A stretch of 64,000 nucleotides of DNA from Bacillus kwashiorkori (GTDB taxonomy: Bacteria; Bacillota; Bacilli; Bacillales; Caldibacillaceae): contig NZ_CTDX01000001.1 of NCBI RefSeq assembly GCF_001375515.1, forward strand, positions 1 to 64,000. Reading direction: 5' to 3'. Positions 33,079 through 47,802 of this stretch are shown here, piece after piece (positions within the stretch are counted from its first letter, which is position 1; each line of letters starts with the position of its first letter). A program made the position numbers and the translations under genes. The notes below the pieces were generated by a model, which worked only from the letters and a program-made list of their open reading frames with translations, did no database searches and was not told the origin of the DNA.

Positions 33079-33229
33079 ATGATCAAAAAATGGACAAGAA
33101 ATGTTTATCGGGTAAGTATAAACCATTAAAAAGCAGGTAAGATTTACTAGTATAAAAGTGAAACAAAAACTTGCAAACGATAAGTTCAAAAAGTATAATA
33201 AAAAAGTCATTGTAAAGACTAGAAAACTG

Positions 33230-33258
33230 TTGCATTGTACGTATAATTTCTGTATAAT
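33230..33258 (+). promoter_or_regulatory. promoter of the S10 operon
   Basis: TTGCAT (33230-33235), a 17-nt spacer and a perfect TATAAT (33253-33258) lie upstream of the S10 leader. It likely drives much of the S10-spc-alpha cluster. The region 33080-33229 before it holds nothing else recognisable. Confidence 0.8.
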
Positions 33259-33260
33259 GA

Positions 33261-33698
<438 letters not shown>

Positions 33699-33731
33699 TA
33701 AGAAACGAATTATATACAGGAGGTGTGACTG

Positions 33732-34361
33732 ATGACCAAAGGAATCTTAGGAAAAAAACTTGGTATGACACAAATTTTCTTAGAAAACGGTGATTTAATC
33801 CCTGTTACAGTTATTGAAGCAACTCCAAACGTTGTTCTTCAAAAGAAAACTGTAGAAAATGATGGTTATGAAGCTATTCAATTAGGTTTTGCTGACAAAC
33901 CAGAAAGACTAGCAATCAAACCTGAAAAAGGTCATGCAGAAAAAGCAAACACTGCGCCTAAGCGCTTCATTAGTGAATTTAAAGGTGTTAACGTAGAAGA
34001 ATACGAAGTTGGTCAAGAAGTCAAAGTTGATATTTTCTCTGAAGGTAGCATAGTTGATGTTACTGGAATTTCGAAAGGTAAAGGATTCCAAGGTGCTATT
34101 AAACGCCACGGACAATCCCGCGGACCTATGGCTCACGGTTCTCGTTACCATCGTCGTCCTGGATCAATGGGTGCAGTTGCTGCAAACCGCGTATTCAAAG
34201 GTAAAGCATTACCTGGACGTATGGGTGGAGAACAAGTTACTATTCAAAATTTAGAGATCGTTAAAGTAGACACTGAACGTAATCTTCTTTTAGTAAAAGG
34301 AAATGTTCCTGGTCCTAAAAAATCAGTTGTTAAAATTAAAGCTGCTATAAAAGCTAATTAA
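33732..34361 (+). CDS. rplC: 50S ribosomal protein L3
   Basis: L3 is an early assembly protein reaching the peptidyl transferase centre. The 209 residues include [16 protein letters not shown] and the central extension [17 protein letters not shown] near the active site. AGGAGGTG lies before the ATG. Second gene of the S10 operon. Confidence 0.98.
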   Translation: MTKGILGKKLGMTQIFLENGDLIPVTVIEATPNVVLQKKTVENDGYEAIQLGFADKPERLAIKPEKGHAEKANTAPKRFISEFKGVNVEEYEVGQEVKVDIFSEGSIVDVTGISKGKGFQGAIKRHGQSRGPMAHGSRYHRRPGSMGAVAANRVFKGKALPGRMGGEQVTIQNLEIVKVDTERNLLLVKGNVPGPKKSVVKIKAAIKAN

Positions 34362-34384
34362 GATAGAAGAAAGGAGGACATAGG

Positions 34385-35008
34385 ATGCCTAAAGTATCAT
34401 TATTTAACCAATCTGGTTCCTCAGTTGGTGAAATCGAATTAAATGACACAGTATTCGGTATTGAACCAAACAAACATGTTCTTTCTGAAGCAATTATCGC
34501 TTTACGTGCTTCCCAACGCCAAGGAACTGCAAAAGTAAAAAATCGTTCCGAAGTAAGAGGCGGTGGACGTAAACCATGGCGTCAAAAAGGAACAGGTCGT
34601 GCTCGTCAAGGTTCCATTCGCTCCCCACAATGGCGTGGTGGTGGAATTGTGTTCGGACCGACACCTAGAAGTTATGCATATAATTTACCTAAAAAAGTAC
34701 GTCGTCTAGCTATTAAATCTGCATTAGCGACAAAAGTGCTTGAAGAAAACATTTTAGTTCTTGATGCTTTGAACTTCGAAGCACCAAAAACAAAAGAGTT
34801 CGTTGCTGTTCTCAATAATTTATCTGTAAATTCTAAAGCACTTGTAGTAACGGGAGATCTTAATGAAAATGTATTCCTTTCAGCTAGAAATATTCCTGGG
34901 ATTACAGTAGTGGAAGCTAACCGGATTAATGTACTTGATGTTATCGGTCATGAAAAGTTAATTATGACAAAAGACGCTGTTGAAAAAGTAGAGGAGGTGC
35001 TAGCATAA
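34385..35008 (+). CDS. rplD: 50S ribosomal protein L4
   Basis: L4 lines the exit tunnel with L22. The 207 residues contain the tunnel loop region [19 protein letters not shown], with no visible insertion or deletion of the macrolide-resistance kind. The final A of its stop codon is the first base of the rplW ATG, implying coupled translation. Confidence 0.98.
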   Translation: MPKVSLFNQSGSSVGEIELNDTVFGIEPNKHVLSEAIIALRASQRQGTAKVKNRSEVRGGGRKPWRQKGTGRARQGSIRSPQWRGGGIVFGPTPRSYAYNLPKKVRRLAIKSALATKVLEENILVLDALNFEAPKTKEFVAVLNNLSVNSKALVVTGDLNENVFLSARNIPGITVVEANRINVLDVIGHEKLIMTKDAVEKVEEVLA

Positions 35009-35292
35009 TGGATGCACGTGATGTGATTAAGCGCCCCATTATTACTGAACGATCAATGGATGTGTTAGTTGATCGTAAATACACGTTTGAAGTAGACGTT
35101 AGAGCAAATAAAACACAAGTAAAACAAGCTGTAGAAGAGGTTTTTGGTGTAAAAGTAGAAAAAGTAAACATTATGAACTACAAAGGCAAATTTAAAAGAA
35201 TGGGCCGTTATACTGGATACACCAATAAACGCAGAAAAGCTGTTGTTACTCTAACAGAAGATAGTAAGGAAATCGAAATTTTTAACGCTTAA
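35008..35292 (+). CDS. rplW: 50S ribosomal protein L23
   Basis: L23 is at the tunnel exit and docks trigger factor and SRP. The 94-residue protein shows [13 protein letters not shown] at its N-terminus and the [16 protein letters not shown] loop. Its start overlaps the rplD stop by one base, and its AGGAGGTG ribosome-binding site lies within rplD. Confidence 0.97.
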   Translation: MDARDVIKRPIITERSMDVLVDRKYTFEVDVRANKTQVKQAVEEVFGVKVEKVNIMNYKGKFKRMGRYTGYTNKRRKAVVTLTEDSKEIEIFNA

Positions 35293-35322
35293 AAAATTTA
35301 TTAAGAAGAGGAGGGAATTAAT

Positions 35323-36153
35323 ATGGCGATCAAAATATATAAACCTACCTCAAACGGCCGTCGTAACATGACAAGCTTAGATTTTTCTGAAATTACAACT
35401 GACAAACCAGAAAAATCACTTTTAAGACCTTTAAACAAAAAAGCAGGCCGTAACAACCAAGGTAAGTTAACAGTTCGTCATCACGGTGGTGGTCATAAAC
35501 GTCAATATCGTCTTATCGATTTTAAACGTGATAAAGATGGCATTCCAGGCCGCGTTGCTACAATCGAATATGATCCAAACCGTTCAGCGAATATCGCTTT
35601 AATTAATTACGTAGACGGTGAAAAACGCTACATCATCGCACCAAAAGGTTTAAAAGTCGGCATGGAAATCGTATCAGGTTCCGACGCTGATATTAAAATT
35701 GGTAACGCACTACCATTACAAAACATTCCAGTTGGTACAGTAATACACAATATCGAATTAAAACCTGGAAAAGGTGGACAATTAGTCCGTTCTGCTGGAG
35801 CAAGTGCACAAGTATTAGGTAAAGAGGGTAAATATGTACTAATACGTTTGGCTTCTGGTGAAGTTCGTATGATTTTAGGAACTTGCCGTGCGACTGTAGG
35901 TCAAGTTGGTAACGAACAACATGAACTAGTTAATATCGGTAAAGCAGGTCGTTCTCGTTGGTTAGGTATTCGCCCAACTGTACGTGGATCTGTAATGAAC
36001 CCTAATGACCATCCACACGGTGGTGGGGAAGGTAAAGCACCTATCGGACGTAAGTCGCCGATGACACCTTGGGGCAAACCAACTCTTGGTTATAAAACTC
36101 GTAAGAAGAGTAACAAATCCGATAAATTTATTGTACGTCGTCGTAAAAAATAA
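35323..36153 (+). CDS. rplB: 50S ribosomal protein L2
   Basis: L2 is a core protein near the peptidyl transferase centre needed for subunit association. The 276 residues begin [17 protein letters not shown] and contain the conserved [19 protein letters not shown] histidine loop. GAGGAGGG precedes the ATG. The 60-bp gap to rpsS contains a short GGTTC/GAACC inverted repeat. Confidence 0.98.
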   Translation: MAIKIYKPTSNGRRNMTSLDFSEITTDKPEKSLLRPLNKKAGRNNQGKLTVRHHGGGHKRQYRLIDFKRDKDGIPGRVATIEYDPNRSANIALINYVDGEKRYIIAPKGLKVGMEIVSGSDADIKIGNALPLQNIPVGTVIHNIELKPGKGGQLVRSAGASAQVLGKEGKYVLIRLASGEVRMILGTCRATVGQVGNEQHELVNIGKAGRSRWLGIRPTVRGSVMNPNDHPHGGGEGKAPIGRKSPMTPWGKPTLGYKTRKKSNKSDKFIVRRRKK

Positions 36154-36213
36154 CGGGATTGGGCTACGGTTCACGGTAAGAACCGTAGGGCAATCGCGAA
36201 AGGAGGTTCATTT

Positions 36214-36492
36214 ATGGGACGCAGCTTAAAAAAAGGACCTTTTGTTGATGATCATTTAATGAAGAAAGTAGAGGATTTGAATACAGCTGACAAAAAACAA
36301 GTTATCAAAACTTGGTCACGCCGTTCAACAATCTTCCCTAATTTCATTGGTCACACAATCGCAGTCTATGATGGACGCAAACATGTTCCAGTTTATATCA
36401 CAGAAGATATGGTAGGACATAAACTAGGTGAATTTGCTCCTACACGCACTTATAAAGGTCATGCTGGCGATGACAAGAAAACAAAACGTTAA
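36214..36492 (+). CDS. rpsS: 30S ribosomal protein S19
   Basis: S19 is a 30S head protein forming inter-subunit bridges. The 92 residues start [19 protein letters not shown] and contain [20 protein letters not shown] and [21 protein letters not shown] lies 7-8 nt before the ATG. Next is rplV, 18 bp on. Confidence 0.98.
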   Translation: MGRSLKKGPFVDDHLMKKVEDLNTADKKQVIKTWSRRSTIFPNFIGHTIAVYDGRKHVPVYITEDMVGHKLGEFAPTRTYKGHAGDDKKTKR

Positions 36493-36495
36493 TGA

Positions 36496-36852
<357 letters not shown>

Positions 36853-36855
36853 TTA

Positions 36856-38139
<1,284 letters not shown>

Positions 38140-38160
38140 TTATGAGAGGGGGGTTTCGTG

Positions 38161-38424
38161 ATGAGCGAACGCAACCAACGTAAAGTGTATACTGGACGCG
38201 TTGTTTCCGATAAAATGGATAAAACAATTACTGTTCTTGTTGAAACACGTAAAACACATCCTCTTTACGGAAAACGAGTTAAGTATTCGAAAAAATTAAA
38301 AGCTCATGATGAGCTAAATGAAGCAAAAGTAGGCGATATTGTACGGATTATGGAAACTCGCCCACTTTCAGCAACTAAACGTTTTCGCTTAGTGGAAATT
38401 GTTGAAAAAGCTGTTATTATCTAA
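38161..38424 (+). CDS. rpsQ: 30S ribosomal protein S17
   Basis: S17 is an OB-fold primary binding protein of 16S rRNA. The 87 residues contain [17 protein letters not shown] and [19 protein letters not shown] take the ATG, with GAGGGGGG upstream; the GTG one codon before is possible but less well spaced. Confidence 0.97.
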   Translation: MSERNQRKVYTGRVVSDKMDKTITVLVETRKTHPLYGKRVKYSKKLKAHDELNEAKVGDIVRIMETRPLSATKRFRLVEIVEKAVII

Positions 38425-38467
38425 TGGTAAATAATTGCGGGTGGAATCCGAAAGGAGGTAAATTTTT

Positions 38468-38836
38468 ATGATACAACAAGAATCACGTCTTAAAGTAGCT
38501 GATAACTCCGGTGCGCGTGAAGTGCTTGTGATTAAAGTTTTAGGTGGATCCGGACGTAAAACTGCTAATATTGGTGATGTCGTTGTCTGTTCCGTCAAAA
38601 ACGCAACACCAGGAGGCGTTGTTAAAAAAGGAGACGTAGTTAAAGCTGTTGTTGTGCGTACAAAACGTGGAGTTCGTCGTAATGATGGTACTTATATTCG
38701 TTTTGATGAAAATGCATGTGTAATTATTCGTGATGATAAAAGCCCACGCGGTACACGTATTTTTGGGCCTGTAGCTCGTGAATTACGTGACAATAACTTT
38801 ATGAAAATCGTTTCGTTAGCTCCAGAAGTATTATAA
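38468..38836 (+). CDS. rplN: 50S ribosomal protein L14
   Basis: L14 forms an inter-subunit bridge and is the binding site of the silencing factor RsfS. The 122 residues start [19 protein letters not shown] and contain [29 protein letters not shown] lies before the ATG. First gene usually counted as the spc operon. Confidence 0.98.
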   Translation: MIQQESRLKVADNSGAREVLVIKVLGGSGRKTANIGDVVVCSVKNATPGGVVKKGDVVKAVVVRTKRGVRRNDGTYIRFDENACVIIRDDKSPRGTRIFGPVARELRDNNFMKIVSLAPEVL

Positions 38837-38876
38837 TTTTTAATTGTAGTTTTTGCCTTTTAAGGAGGTGCGACAA

Positions 38877-39188
38877 ATGCATGTAAAAAAAGGTGACAAA
38901 GTAAAAGTCATTACCGGTAAAGATAAAGGAAAAACAGGAGTTATTTTAGCTGCTTATCCTAAGAAAAACCGTGTGCTTGTGGAAGGTGTCAACATTGTAA
39001 AAAAACATTCCAAACCGTCACAAGATAACCCACAAGGTGGAATTATCAGTTTAGAAGCTCCAATTCATGTTTCCAACGTTATGCCACTAGATCCTAAAAC
39101 AGGAGAACCAACTCGTATAGGTTATAAGGTTGTTGATGGAAAAAAAGTGCGCGTTGCGAAAAAATCAGGAACAGTTTTAGATAAATAA
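38877..39188 (+). CDS. rplX: 50S ribosomal protein L24
   Basis: L24 is an assembly initiator with a KOW motif ([20 protein letters not shown], residues 3-22). It has 103 residues. The ATG behind AAGGAGGTG is chosen; an in-frame start 24 nt earlier would include the ribosome-binding site. Confidence 0.97.
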   Translation: MHVKKGDKVKVITGKDKGKTGVILAAYPKKNRVLVEGVNIVKKHSKPSQDNPQGGIISLEAPIHVSNVMPLDPKTGEPTRIGYKVVDGKKVRVAKKSGTVLDK

Positions 39189-39217
39189 TTAGTAGCTTAA
39201 GAAAGGAGGTAATCATA

Positions 39218-39963
<746 letters not shown>

Positions 39964-39991
39964 TCTAAGACTTGGGAAGGAGGTAAAAAGT

Positions 39992-40390
39992 ATGGTAATG
40001 ACAGATCCTATTGCAGATTTGCTAACTCGTATTCGTAATGCGAACATGGTTCGTCACGAAAGTTTAGAAGTAGCTGCTTCTAATTCTAAAAAAGCGATTG
40101 TTGATATTTTAAAACGTGAAGGTTTTATTCGTGATTATGAGTACATTGATGATGATAAACAAGGTGTTTTACGCATTTTCTTAAAATACGGTCCGAATAA
40201 CGAACGTGTTATCACAGGCCTAAAAAGAATCAGTAAACCTGGTCTTCGTGTATATGCAAAAGCAAATGAAGTTCCTAAAGTATTGAACGGCCTAGGAATT
40301 GCTATTGTTTCAACATCTAAAGGTGTATTATCTGATAAAGAAGCTCGTTCACAAAATGTAGGCGGAGAAGTATTAGCTTACATCTGGTAA
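39992..40390 (+). CDS. rpsH: 30S ribosomal protein S8
   Basis: S8 is a primary 16S rRNA-binding protein and in E. coli the repressor of the spc operon. The 132 residues start [19 protein letters not shown] and end with [15 protein letters not shown] lies 7-8 nt before the first ATG, which matches family N-termini. Confidence 0.98.
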   Translation: MVMTDPIADLLTRIRNANMVRHESLEVAASNSKKAIVDILKREGFIRDYEYIDDDKQGVLRIFLKYGPNNERVITGLKRISKPGLRVYAKANEVPKVLNGLGIAIVSTSKGVLSDKEARSQNVGGEVLAYIW

Positions 40391-40416
40391 TATTTTATGA
40401 ATGGAGGTGCAATACA

Positions 40417-40956
40417 ATGTCACGTATTGGGAAAAAACCTATTGAAATCCCTTCAGGAGTTACAATTACTATAAACGAAGGCAACTTAGTAACGGTAAAA
40501 GGACCTAAAGGAGAATTAACCCGCCAATTTAATGCAGAAATGAATCTTTCCGTTGAAGATAACGTGTTAACCGTTATTCGTCCGTCTGATTCAAAAGAAC
40601 ATCGTACAATCCATGGAACTACTCGTGCCATTTTAAATAATATGGTGGAAGGTGTATCTAATGGTTTCCAAAAGAATTTGGAACTAGTAGGGGTTGGTTA
40701 CCGTGCCCAAAAACAAGGAAATAAACTTGTTCTTAACGTCGGTTTCTCACATCCTGTTGAATTTACACCTGAAGCTGGTATTGAAATTGAAGTTCCTTCA
40801 AATACAAAGATTACTATTAAAGGTATTGATAAAGAACGCGTAGGAGAACTTGCAGCAAATGTTCGTGCAGTTCGTCCTCCTGAACCATATAAAGGTAAAG
40901 GAATTCGCTACGAAGGCGAATATGTACGCCGTAAAGAAGGTAAAACTGGTAAGTAA
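40417..40956 (+). CDS. rplF: 50S ribosomal protein L6
   Basis: L6 lies near the sarcin-ricin loop. The 179 residues consist of two similar domains; the second carries the [21 protein letters not shown] signature. TGGAGGTG precedes the ATG. rplR follows 33 bp later. Confidence 0.98.
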   Translation: MSRIGKKPIEIPSGVTITINEGNLVTVKGPKGELTRQFNAEMNLSVEDNVLTVIRPSDSKEHRTIHGTTRAILNNMVEGVSNGFQKNLELVGVGYRAQKQGNKLVLNVGFSHPVEFTPEAGIEIEVPSNTKITIKGIDKERVGELAANVRAVRPPEPYKGKGIRYEGEYVRRKEGKTGK

Positions 40957-40989
40957 AGTCGTTAGACTGAGGAAAGGAGTGACGGTGCA

Positions 40990-41352
40990 ATGATTACGAA
41001 ACCAGACAAAAATGCAATTCGTAAAACTCGACATGCTCGTATTCGTGGGAAAATCTCTGGTACAAACGAACGCCCAAGATTAAATATCTATCGTTCTAAT
41101 CAGCATATTTATGCCCAACTAATTGATGACGATAAAGGTGTAACTTTAGCAAGTGCATCTACTTTAGAAAAAGATTTGAATCTTGAGTCTACAAGCAACA
41201 CAGAAGCAGCGATTAAAGTTGGTGAATTAATCGCGAAACGTGCGGTAGAAAAAGGCTTCAAATCTGTTGTTTTTGACCGTAGCGGTTATTTATATCATGG
41301 ACGTGTAAAAGCATTAGCTGATGCTGCGCGTGAAAACGGACTTGAATTTTAA
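40990..41352 (+). CDS. rplR: 50S ribosomal protein L18
   Basis: L18 binds 5S rRNA together with L5. The 120 residues have [23 protein letters not shown] and a C-terminal [23 protein letters not shown] block. GAAAGGAG lies upstream of the ATG. Standard spc operon position. Confidence 0.97.
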   Translation: MITKPDKNAIRKTRHARIRGKISGTNERPRLNIYRSNQHIYAQLIDDDKGVTLASASTLEKDLNLESTSNTEAAIKVGELIAKRAVEKGFKSVVFDRSGYLYHGRVKALADAARENGLEF

Positions 41353-41375
41353 AAAAGAAGGAGGGAATGAAACTT

Positions 41376-41876
41376 ATGCGTCGTATTGATCCAAATAAAC
41401 TAGAGCTTGAAGAGCGTGTTGTAACAGTTAATCGTGTTGCAAAAGTTGTTAAGGGTGGACGTCGTTTCCGTTTTACAGCTTTAGTAGTTGTAGGAGATAA
41501 AAATGGCCATGTAGGTTTTGGTACAGGTAAGGCACAGGAAGTACCTGATGCTATCCGTAAGGCAGTTGAAAATGCGAAGAAAAACTTAATTGAAGTTCCA
41601 CGTGTTGGTACAACTATTCCTCATGAAGTACTTGGACATTTCGGTGCAGGTAGAGTTTTACTGAAACCTGCTCATGAAGGTACAGGAGTTATTGCTGGTG
41701 GTCCTGTTCGTGCAATTCTTGAACTTGGCGGTATCGGTGATATCTTATCTAAATCACTAGGTTCTAACACACCTATCAATATGGTTCAAGCAACTATGAA
41801 CGGTATTAAACAATTGAAAAAAGCTGAGGAAGTTGCTAAACTACGCAATAAAACAGTTGAAGAATTGTTAGGATAA
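41376..41876 (+). CDS. rpsE: 30S ribosomal protein S5
   Basis: S5 supports decoding fidelity and mRNA unwinding. The 166 residues begin [16 protein letters not shown] as in Bacillus and include the loop [10 protein letters not shown] where spectinomycin-resistance changes occur; it looks wild type. The second in-frame ATG is used because AAGGAGGG is 10 nt upstream, against 1 nt for the first. Confidence 0.97.
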   Translation: MRRIDPNKLELEERVVTVNRVAKVVKGGRRFRFTALVVVGDKNGHVGFGTGKAQEVPDAIRKAVENAKKNLIEVPRVGTTIPHEVLGHFGAGRVLLKPAHEGTGVIAGGPVRAILELGGIGDILSKSLGSNTPINMVQATMNGIKQLKKAEEVAKLRNKTVEELLG

Positions 41877-41889
41877 GGAGGGAAACAAA

Positions 41890-42072
41890 TTGGCAACGAA
41901 ATTAGAAATTACCCTCACTCGCAGCCTTATTGGTCGCACAAAAGATCAAAGAGAAACTGTTAAAGCATTAGGCTTAAGAAAATTACATCAGACTGTTATC
42001 AAAGAAGATAACCCAGCTATTCGCGGTATGGTGAATAAAGTAGCTCACTTAGTTACTGTTAAAGAACAATAA
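41890..42072 (+). CDS. rpmD: 50S ribosomal protein L30
   Basis: L30 is a small large-subunit protein. The 60 residues show [27 protein letters not shown] split over the family pattern, and a TTG start with AAGGAGGG upstream. It stands between rpsE and rplO as usual. Confidence 0.97.
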   Translation: MATKLEITLTRSLIGRTKDQRETVKALGLRKLHQTVIKEDNPAIRGMVNKVAHLVTVKEQ

Positions 42073-42106
42073 AATTTGTTTTTCTCTTAAATAAGGAGGT
42101 GCCAAA

Positions 42107-42547
42107 ATGAAACTTCATGAACTACAACCTATGGAAGGTTCTCGTAAAGATAGAAAACGTGTAGGTCGCGGAACAAGCAGTGGACATGGTAAAACATCTG
42201 GACGCGGACAAAAAGGGCAAGGTTCCCGTTCTGGCGGAGGTGTACGTCCTGGTTTTGAAGGTGGTCAAACTCCTCTATTCCAACGTCTACCTAAACGAGG
42301 ATTTACTAATATAAATCGTAAAGAGTATGCAATTGTTAATTTAGAAACATTAAATCGTTTTGAAGATGGTACTGAAGTTACACCAGAACTTCTAGTTGAA
42401 ACTGGAATTGTTAGCAAAGAAAAATCCGGTATCAAAATTTTAGCTAATGGTACTATTGAGAAAAAATTAACGGTAAAAGCCCATAAATTCTCTTCTGCTG
42501 CAAAAGAAGCAATTGAAGCTGCAGGCGGTCAAACTGAGGTGATATAA
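42107..42547 (+). CDS. rplO: 50S ribosomal protein L15
   Basis: L15 is a late assembly protein with a long N-terminal extension rich in Gly and Arg ([20 protein letters not shown]) that reaches into the rRNA core. The 146-residue protein ends with the globular domain. Its stop codon overlaps the secY start (TAATG), linking ribosome and translocon synthesis. Confidence 0.98.
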   Translation: MKLHELQPMEGSRKDRKRVGRGTSSGHGKTSGRGQKGQGSRSGGGVRPGFEGGQTPLFQRLPKRGFTNINRKEYAIVNLETLNRFEDGTEVTPELLVETGIVSKEKSGIKILANGTIEKKLTVKAHKFSSAAKEAIEAAGGQTEVI

Positions 42548-43839
42548 TGTTTCGAACAATCTCCAATTTTATGCGCGTAAAAGATATCCGAGACAAAATT
42601 TTATTCACTTTTTTAATGCTAATCGTTTTTCGCATCGGTACATTTATCCCAGTACCTGGGGTAGATGCGAATATTTTGAAGTTTGAACATGAAATGAGTG
42701 CCTTCGGTGTTCTCAATATATTTGGTGGGGGAGCATTGGAAAATTTCTCCATCCTAGCAATGGGTATTATGCCTTATATCACCGCTTCCATTATTATGCA
42801 GCTATTGCAAATGGATGTTGTTCCTAAATTCACGGAGTGGTCAAAACAAGGTGAAGTAGGACGGAGGAAAATTGCTCAAGTAACACGTTATGGTACAATT
42901 GTACTCGGCTTTATCCAAGCTTTAGGTATGTCTTATGGTTTTAACGCGAGAGTGGGGGGACAGTTGATTAAAGATACGTCAATCTGGTCATACTTATTAA
43001 TCGCTCTTGTTCTAACAGCTGGAACTGCCTTCCTTCTATGGTTAGGTGAATTGATTACATCCAAAGGTGTCGGAAATGGTATCTCCATCATTATCTTTGC
43101 TGGAATCGTTTCTGGTTTCCCAACGATGATTAATCAAATCTATGTTCAACAGTTTGAAAATGCTGGAGATCAGTTATTTATTCGAATTGTAGTAATGATT
43201 CTCCTCTTGTTGTTAATTATAGCAATTATAGTAGGAGTAATATTCATTCAACAGGCAAATCGAAAAGTTCCTATACAATATGCGAAGAGAGTGGCAGGCC
43301 GCAGTCCTGTTGGTGGAAACTCATCTCACTTACCGTTAAAAGTTAATGCAGCAGGCGTAATTCCAATCATTTTTGCTGTATCATTTTTAATTACACCACC
43401 GACAATTGCATCGTTCTTTGGTAGTAACAAAGTGACTGATTGGATTGTCAAGTACTTTGACTATTCAAATCCATTTGGAATGGCTATATATGTATTGTTA
43501 ATCATTGCATTTACTTATTTCTACGCTTTTGTTCAAGTAAATCCAGAACAATTAGCTGACAACTTAAAGAAACAAGGTGGCTACATTCCTGGTATTCGTC
43601 CTGGCAGATCAACTCAGGAATACTTCACTCGTGTGTTATACCGTCTAACATTTGTTGGATCTATTTTCTTAGCAGTCATTGCAGTATTGCCTGTATTTTT
43701 TACAAGTATTGCAAACTTGCCATCTTCCGTACAAATTGGCGGTACGAGTTTATTAATCGTTATTGGTGTGGCACTTGAGACAATGAAACAATTGGAATCT
43801 CAATTGGTAAAACGCCATTATAAAGGTTTCATAAAATAA
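42547..43839 (+). CDS. secY: SecY, protein-conducting channel
   Basis: SecY forms the translocation pore in the plasma membrane. The 430-residue protein has ten predicted membrane segments, the GMPYITASI-type plug/pore region (here GIMPYITASIIMQL), and cytoplasmic loops with IQYAKRV and the GGYIPGIRPGRST loop for SecA/ribosome contact. Its ATG overlaps the rplO stop by one base. Confidence 0.98.
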   Translation: MFRTISNFMRVKDIRDKILFTFLMLIVFRIGTFIPVPGVDANILKFEHEMSAFGVLNIFGGGALENFSILAMGIMPYITASIIMQLLQMDVVPKFTEWSKQGEVGRRKIAQVTRYGTIVLGFIQALGMSYGFNARVGGQLIKDTSIWSYLLIALVLTAGTAFLLWLGELITSKGVGNGISIIIFAGIVSGFPTMINQIYVQQFENAGDQLFIRIVVMILLLLLIIAIIVGVIFIQQANRKVPIQYAKRVAGRSPVGGNSSHLPLKVNAAGVIPIIFAVSFLITPPTIASFFGSNKVTDWIVKYFDYSNPFGMAIYVLLIIAFTYFYAFVQVNPEQLADNLKKQGGYIPGIRPGRSTQEYFTRVLYRLTFVGSIFLAVIAVLPVFFTSIANLPSSVQIGGTSLLIVIGVALETMKQLESQLVKRHYKGFIK

Positions 43840-43886
43840 ATTGTTCAGGTTATAAAACATATATTTAATATTTCTGAACAAATTGA

Positions 43887-44543
<657 letters not shown>

Positions 44544-44584
44544 AGATCAAAAAGCTAGATAATACCTATGTGAAGGTGATTGAT

Positions 44585-44917
44585 TTGGTTGATCCTGATT
44601 CGGGTTCACTTATCGGTTACGTTGTACGAATATTAAAGGGTCGAGATGCCGGACAATATGCAGTGATTATCGAACATATAAATGATCGTATCGTTCTTAT
44701 TGCAGATGGTGAAAAAAAAAGATTTGACCAACCGAAAAAGAAAAATACGAGACATTTAGAAATATGTTCATATGTTTCCCCTGAAGTAAGAGACAGTCTA
44801 TTACAAACCGGTCGAGTGACAAATGGGAAACTTCGATATGCTTTAAATAAGTTTCGTTCGGAGTACTTGATCGAAGAGAAGGGAGACGATCTGAATGGCG
44901 AAAGACGATGTAATTGA
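44585..44917 (+). CDS. KOW-domain RNA-binding protein
   Basis: Function unknown. The 110-residue protein opens with a KOW/L14e-like motif ([19 protein letters not shown]) followed by a basic segment ([10 protein letters not shown]) and a helical tail. A small gene of this type stands just before infA in Bacillus. The TTG start with AAGGTG 7 nt upstream is favoured; a GTG 15 nt earlier is open. It overlaps infA by 23 nt. A role in translation is only inferred from position and domain. Confidence 0.8.
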   Translation: MVDPDSGSLIGYVVRILKGRDAGQYAVIIEHINDRIVLIADGEKKRFDQPKKKNTRHLEICSYVSPEVRDSLLQTGRVTNGKLRYALNKFRSEYLIEEKGDDLNGERRCN

Positions 44918-45113
44918 AGTGGAAGGTACAGTTATTGAAACTTTGCCAAATGCGATGTTTAAAGTGGAGTTAGAGAATGGGCACGTAGTTCTTGCTCACG
45001 TATCTGGCAAAATTAGAATGCACTTCATTCGCATTTTACCTGGTGATAAAGTAACCGTTGAGTTATCACCATACGATTTAACTCGAGGAAGAATAACTTA
45101 TCGTTTTAAATAA
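44895..45113 (+). CDS. infA: translation initiation factor IF-1
   Basis: IF-1 blocks the ribosomal A site during initiation. The 72-residue OB-fold protein shows [22 protein letters not shown] split over the family start and ends [17 protein letters not shown] precedes the ATG, inside the overlapping KOW gene. It is followed by rpmJ. Confidence 0.98.
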   Translation: MAKDDVIEVEGTVIETLPNAMFKVELENGHVVLAHVSGKIRMHFIRILPGDKVTVELSPYDLTRGRITYRFK

Positions 45114-45126
45114 GTAGTCAGAATAA

Positions 45127-45663
<537 letters not shown>

Positions 45664-45684
45664 TAAGTAAAGGAGGTTGCTAAG

Positions 45685-46074
45685 ATGGCACGGAAAACAA
45701 ATACTCGTAAACGTCGTGTTAAAAAGAATATTGAGAACGGTGTTGCTCATATTCGTTCCACTTTCAATAATACAATCGTGACTATTACTGATTCACATGG
45801 TAATGCAATCGCATGGTCAAGTGCTGGTGCATTAGGATTTAAAGGATCTCGTAAATCAACTCCATTTGCTGCTCAAATGGCTGCAGAAACTGCTGCAAAA
45901 GTATCAATGGAACATGGATTAAGATCTTTAGAAGTTAACGTAAAGGGTCCTGGTGCTGGTCGTGAAGCTGCGATACGTGCATTGCAAGCTGCAGGTCTTG
46001 AAGTTACAGCCATTAAAGACGTAACTCCAGTTCCTCATAATGGTTGCCGTCCACCAAAACGTCGTCGTGTATAA
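45685..46074 (+). CDS. rpsK: 30S ribosomal protein S11
   Basis: S11 forms part of the platform near the E-site mRNA. The 129 residues contain [20 protein letters not shown] and the C-terminal [24 protein letters not shown] precedes the ATG. A 167-bp gap with a hairpin separates it from rpoA. Confidence 0.98.
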   Translation: MARKTNTRKRRVKKNIENGVAHIRSTFNNTIVTITDSHGNAIAWSSAGALGFKGSRKSTPFAAQMAAETAAKVSMEHGLRSLEVNVKGPGAGREAAIRALQAAGLEVTAIKDVTPVPHNGCRPPKRRRV

Positions 46075-46091
46075 TTTTTGTGTATAGATTT

Positions 46092-46128
46092 TGTATCATT
46101 GTCTATAATGGGTTATGATACAGTATTT
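46092..46128 (+). terminator. hairpin with short T-run before rpoA
   Basis: TGTATCAT (46092-46099) and ATGATACA (46115-46122) form a perfect 8-bp stem, followed by GTATTTTT. It may act as a weak terminator or attenuator between rpsK and rpoA. Confidence 0.5.
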
Positions 46129-46241
46129 TTAAAATAAGAAAACATATATGTTGTGCACAATCGGGAATACTTGTATGGGGGAATTTCGGTAAAGAGAATT
46201 TTTTGCCGGGGTTTCGACGTTTTGAAGGAGGGTAAATTTGA

Positions 46242-47186
46242 ATGATCGAAATTGAAAAACCGAAAATTGAGACAGTTGAGATCAGCGATGACGCCAAATT
46301 CGGAAAGTTCGTCGTAGAGCCACTTGAGCGTGGATATGGTACAACTTTGGGTAACTCCTTACGTCGTATCCTGCTATCATCACTCCCAGGTGCCGCTGTC
46401 ACATCTATTCAAGTAGATGGCGTACTACATGAGTTTTCAACTATCGAAGGCGTCGTGGAGGATGTAACGACTATCATATTGAACATAAAGAAACTAGCAC
46501 TAAAAATCTATTCAGATGAAGAAAAAGTACTAGAAATAGATGTTCAAGGCGAAGGTGTTATTACTGCTGCTGATATTACCCATGATAGTGATGTGGAAAT
46601 TTTAAATCCTGATTTACACATTGCTGAGCTTGCGAAAAATGGTAGTTTAAGAATGAGATTAACAGCAAGACGTGGTCGCGGATATACGGTTGCTGATCAA
46701 AATAAACGGGATGACCAACCAATTGGCGTGATTCCAATTGATTCTATTTATACGCCTGTATCTCGTGTATCATACCAAGTTGAAAACACTCGTGTCGGGC
46801 AAGATACAAACTATGATAAACTTACTTTAGAAGTTTGGACGGATGGAAGTATTGGACCGAAAGAAGCTATCTCTTTAGGTGCGAAGATCTTAACAGAGCA
46901 TTTAAATATTTTTGTTAGCATGACAGATGAAGCTCAACATGCGGAAATAATGGTTGAAAAAGAAGAAGACCAAAAAGAAAAAGTACTAGAAATGACAATT
47001 GAAGAACTTGACTTATCCGTACGTTCTTATAATTGCTTAAAACGTGCTGGAATTAATACAGTTCAAGAACTTGCAAATAAAACAGAAGAAGATATGATGA
47101 AAGTTCGAAACTTAGGCCGAAAATCTCTTGAAGAAGTAAAAGCGAAATTAGAAGAATTAGGATTAGGTTTGAGAAAAGACGACTAA
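46242..47186 (+). CDS. rpoA: RNA polymerase alpha subunit
   Basis: RpoA dimers start polymerase assembly and bind promoter UP elements. The 314 residues comprise the N-terminal assembly domain (with [22 protein letters not shown]) and the C-terminal DNA-binding domain ([14 protein letters not shown] and [15 protein letters not shown]). GAAGGAGGG lies upstream of the ATG. Last but one gene of the alpha operon. Confidence 0.98.
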   Translation: MIEIEKPKIETVEISDDAKFGKFVVEPLERGYGTTLGNSLRRILLSSLPGAAVTSIQVDGVLHEFSTIEGVVEDVTTIILNIKKLALKIYSDEEKVLEIDVQGEGVITAADITHDSDVEILNPDLHIAELAKNGSLRMRLTARRGRGYTVADQNKRDDQPIGVIPIDSIYTPVSRVSYQVENTRVGQDTNYDKLTLEVWTDGSIGPKEAISLGAKILTEHLNIFVSMTDEAQHAEIMVEKEEDQKEKVLEMTIEELDLSVRSYNCLKRAGINTVQELANKTEEDMMKVRNLGRKSLEEVKAKLEELGLGLRKDD

Positions 47187-47238
47187 AACATATCTACTAA
47201 TTATCTGTCAACTTGGCTTCATAAAGGAGGGAAACGAT

Positions 47239-47601
47239 ATGTCATATAGAAAGTTAGGACGTACTAGCGACCAACGTAAAGCTTTACTTCGTGATTTAGC
47301 AACAGACTTAATTATAAATGAGCGTATCGAAACAACAGAAGCTCGTGCGAAAGAATTACGTTCAGTTGTTGAAAAATTAATTACTTTAGGTAAACGCGGT
47401 GATCTTCATGCACGCCGTCAAGCTGCTGCTTTCGTTCGCCATGAAGTTGCTAATGAAGAAAATAATCAAGATGCAGTTCAAAAATTATTTGCTGACATTG
47501 CACCACGTTATGCAGAACGCCAAGGTGGTTATACTAGAATTATGAAAGTAGGTCCTCGTCGTGGAGATGGAGCGCCTATGGTAGTAATTGAGTTAGTTTA
47601 A
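47239..47601 (+). CDS. rplQ: 50S ribosomal protein L17
   Basis: L17 is located near the tunnel exit. The 120-residue protein begins [20 protein letters not shown] and ends MVVIELV, the short Firmicute form. AAGGAGGG precedes the ATG. It closes the alpha operon; terminator-like structures follow. Confidence 0.98.
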   Translation: MSYRKLGRTSDQRKALLRDLATDLIINERIETTEARAKELRSVVEKLITLGKRGDLHARRQAAAFVRHEVANEENNQDAVQKLFADIAPRYAERQGGYTRIMKVGPRRGDGAPMVVIELV

Positions 47602-47635
47602 TTACTAGTTCACTATCGCTAATTGGCTTGCGGCT

Positions 47636-47698
47636 TTTAGGAGTCTACCTCTCTGCTCTGAAAGTGTAAGACTTGGAAAAGAGACTGTCGCTCCTAAA
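47636..47698 (+). other. stem structure after rplQ
   Basis: TTTAGGAG (47636-47643) and CTCCTAAA (47691-47698) form a perfect 8-bp stem around a 47-nt interior. No T-run follows. It belongs to the untranslated tail of the alpha operon; function unknown. Confidence 0.5.
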
Positions 47699-47723
47699 TA
47701 GTCGTACTGCTAATGATGAACAT

Positions 47724-47750
47724 AGGGCAAGAAATCTGCCCTTTTCTTTT
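47724..47750 (+). terminator. terminator of the alpha operon
   Basis: AGGGCA (47724-47729) and TGCCCT (47737-47742) form a stem followed by TTTCTTTT. Confidence 0.8.
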
Positions 47751-47802
47751 AACTACGTCATTCGTAATAATCTGATAGTTCAAAGTGAAAAAAGTGGAGC
47801 GC

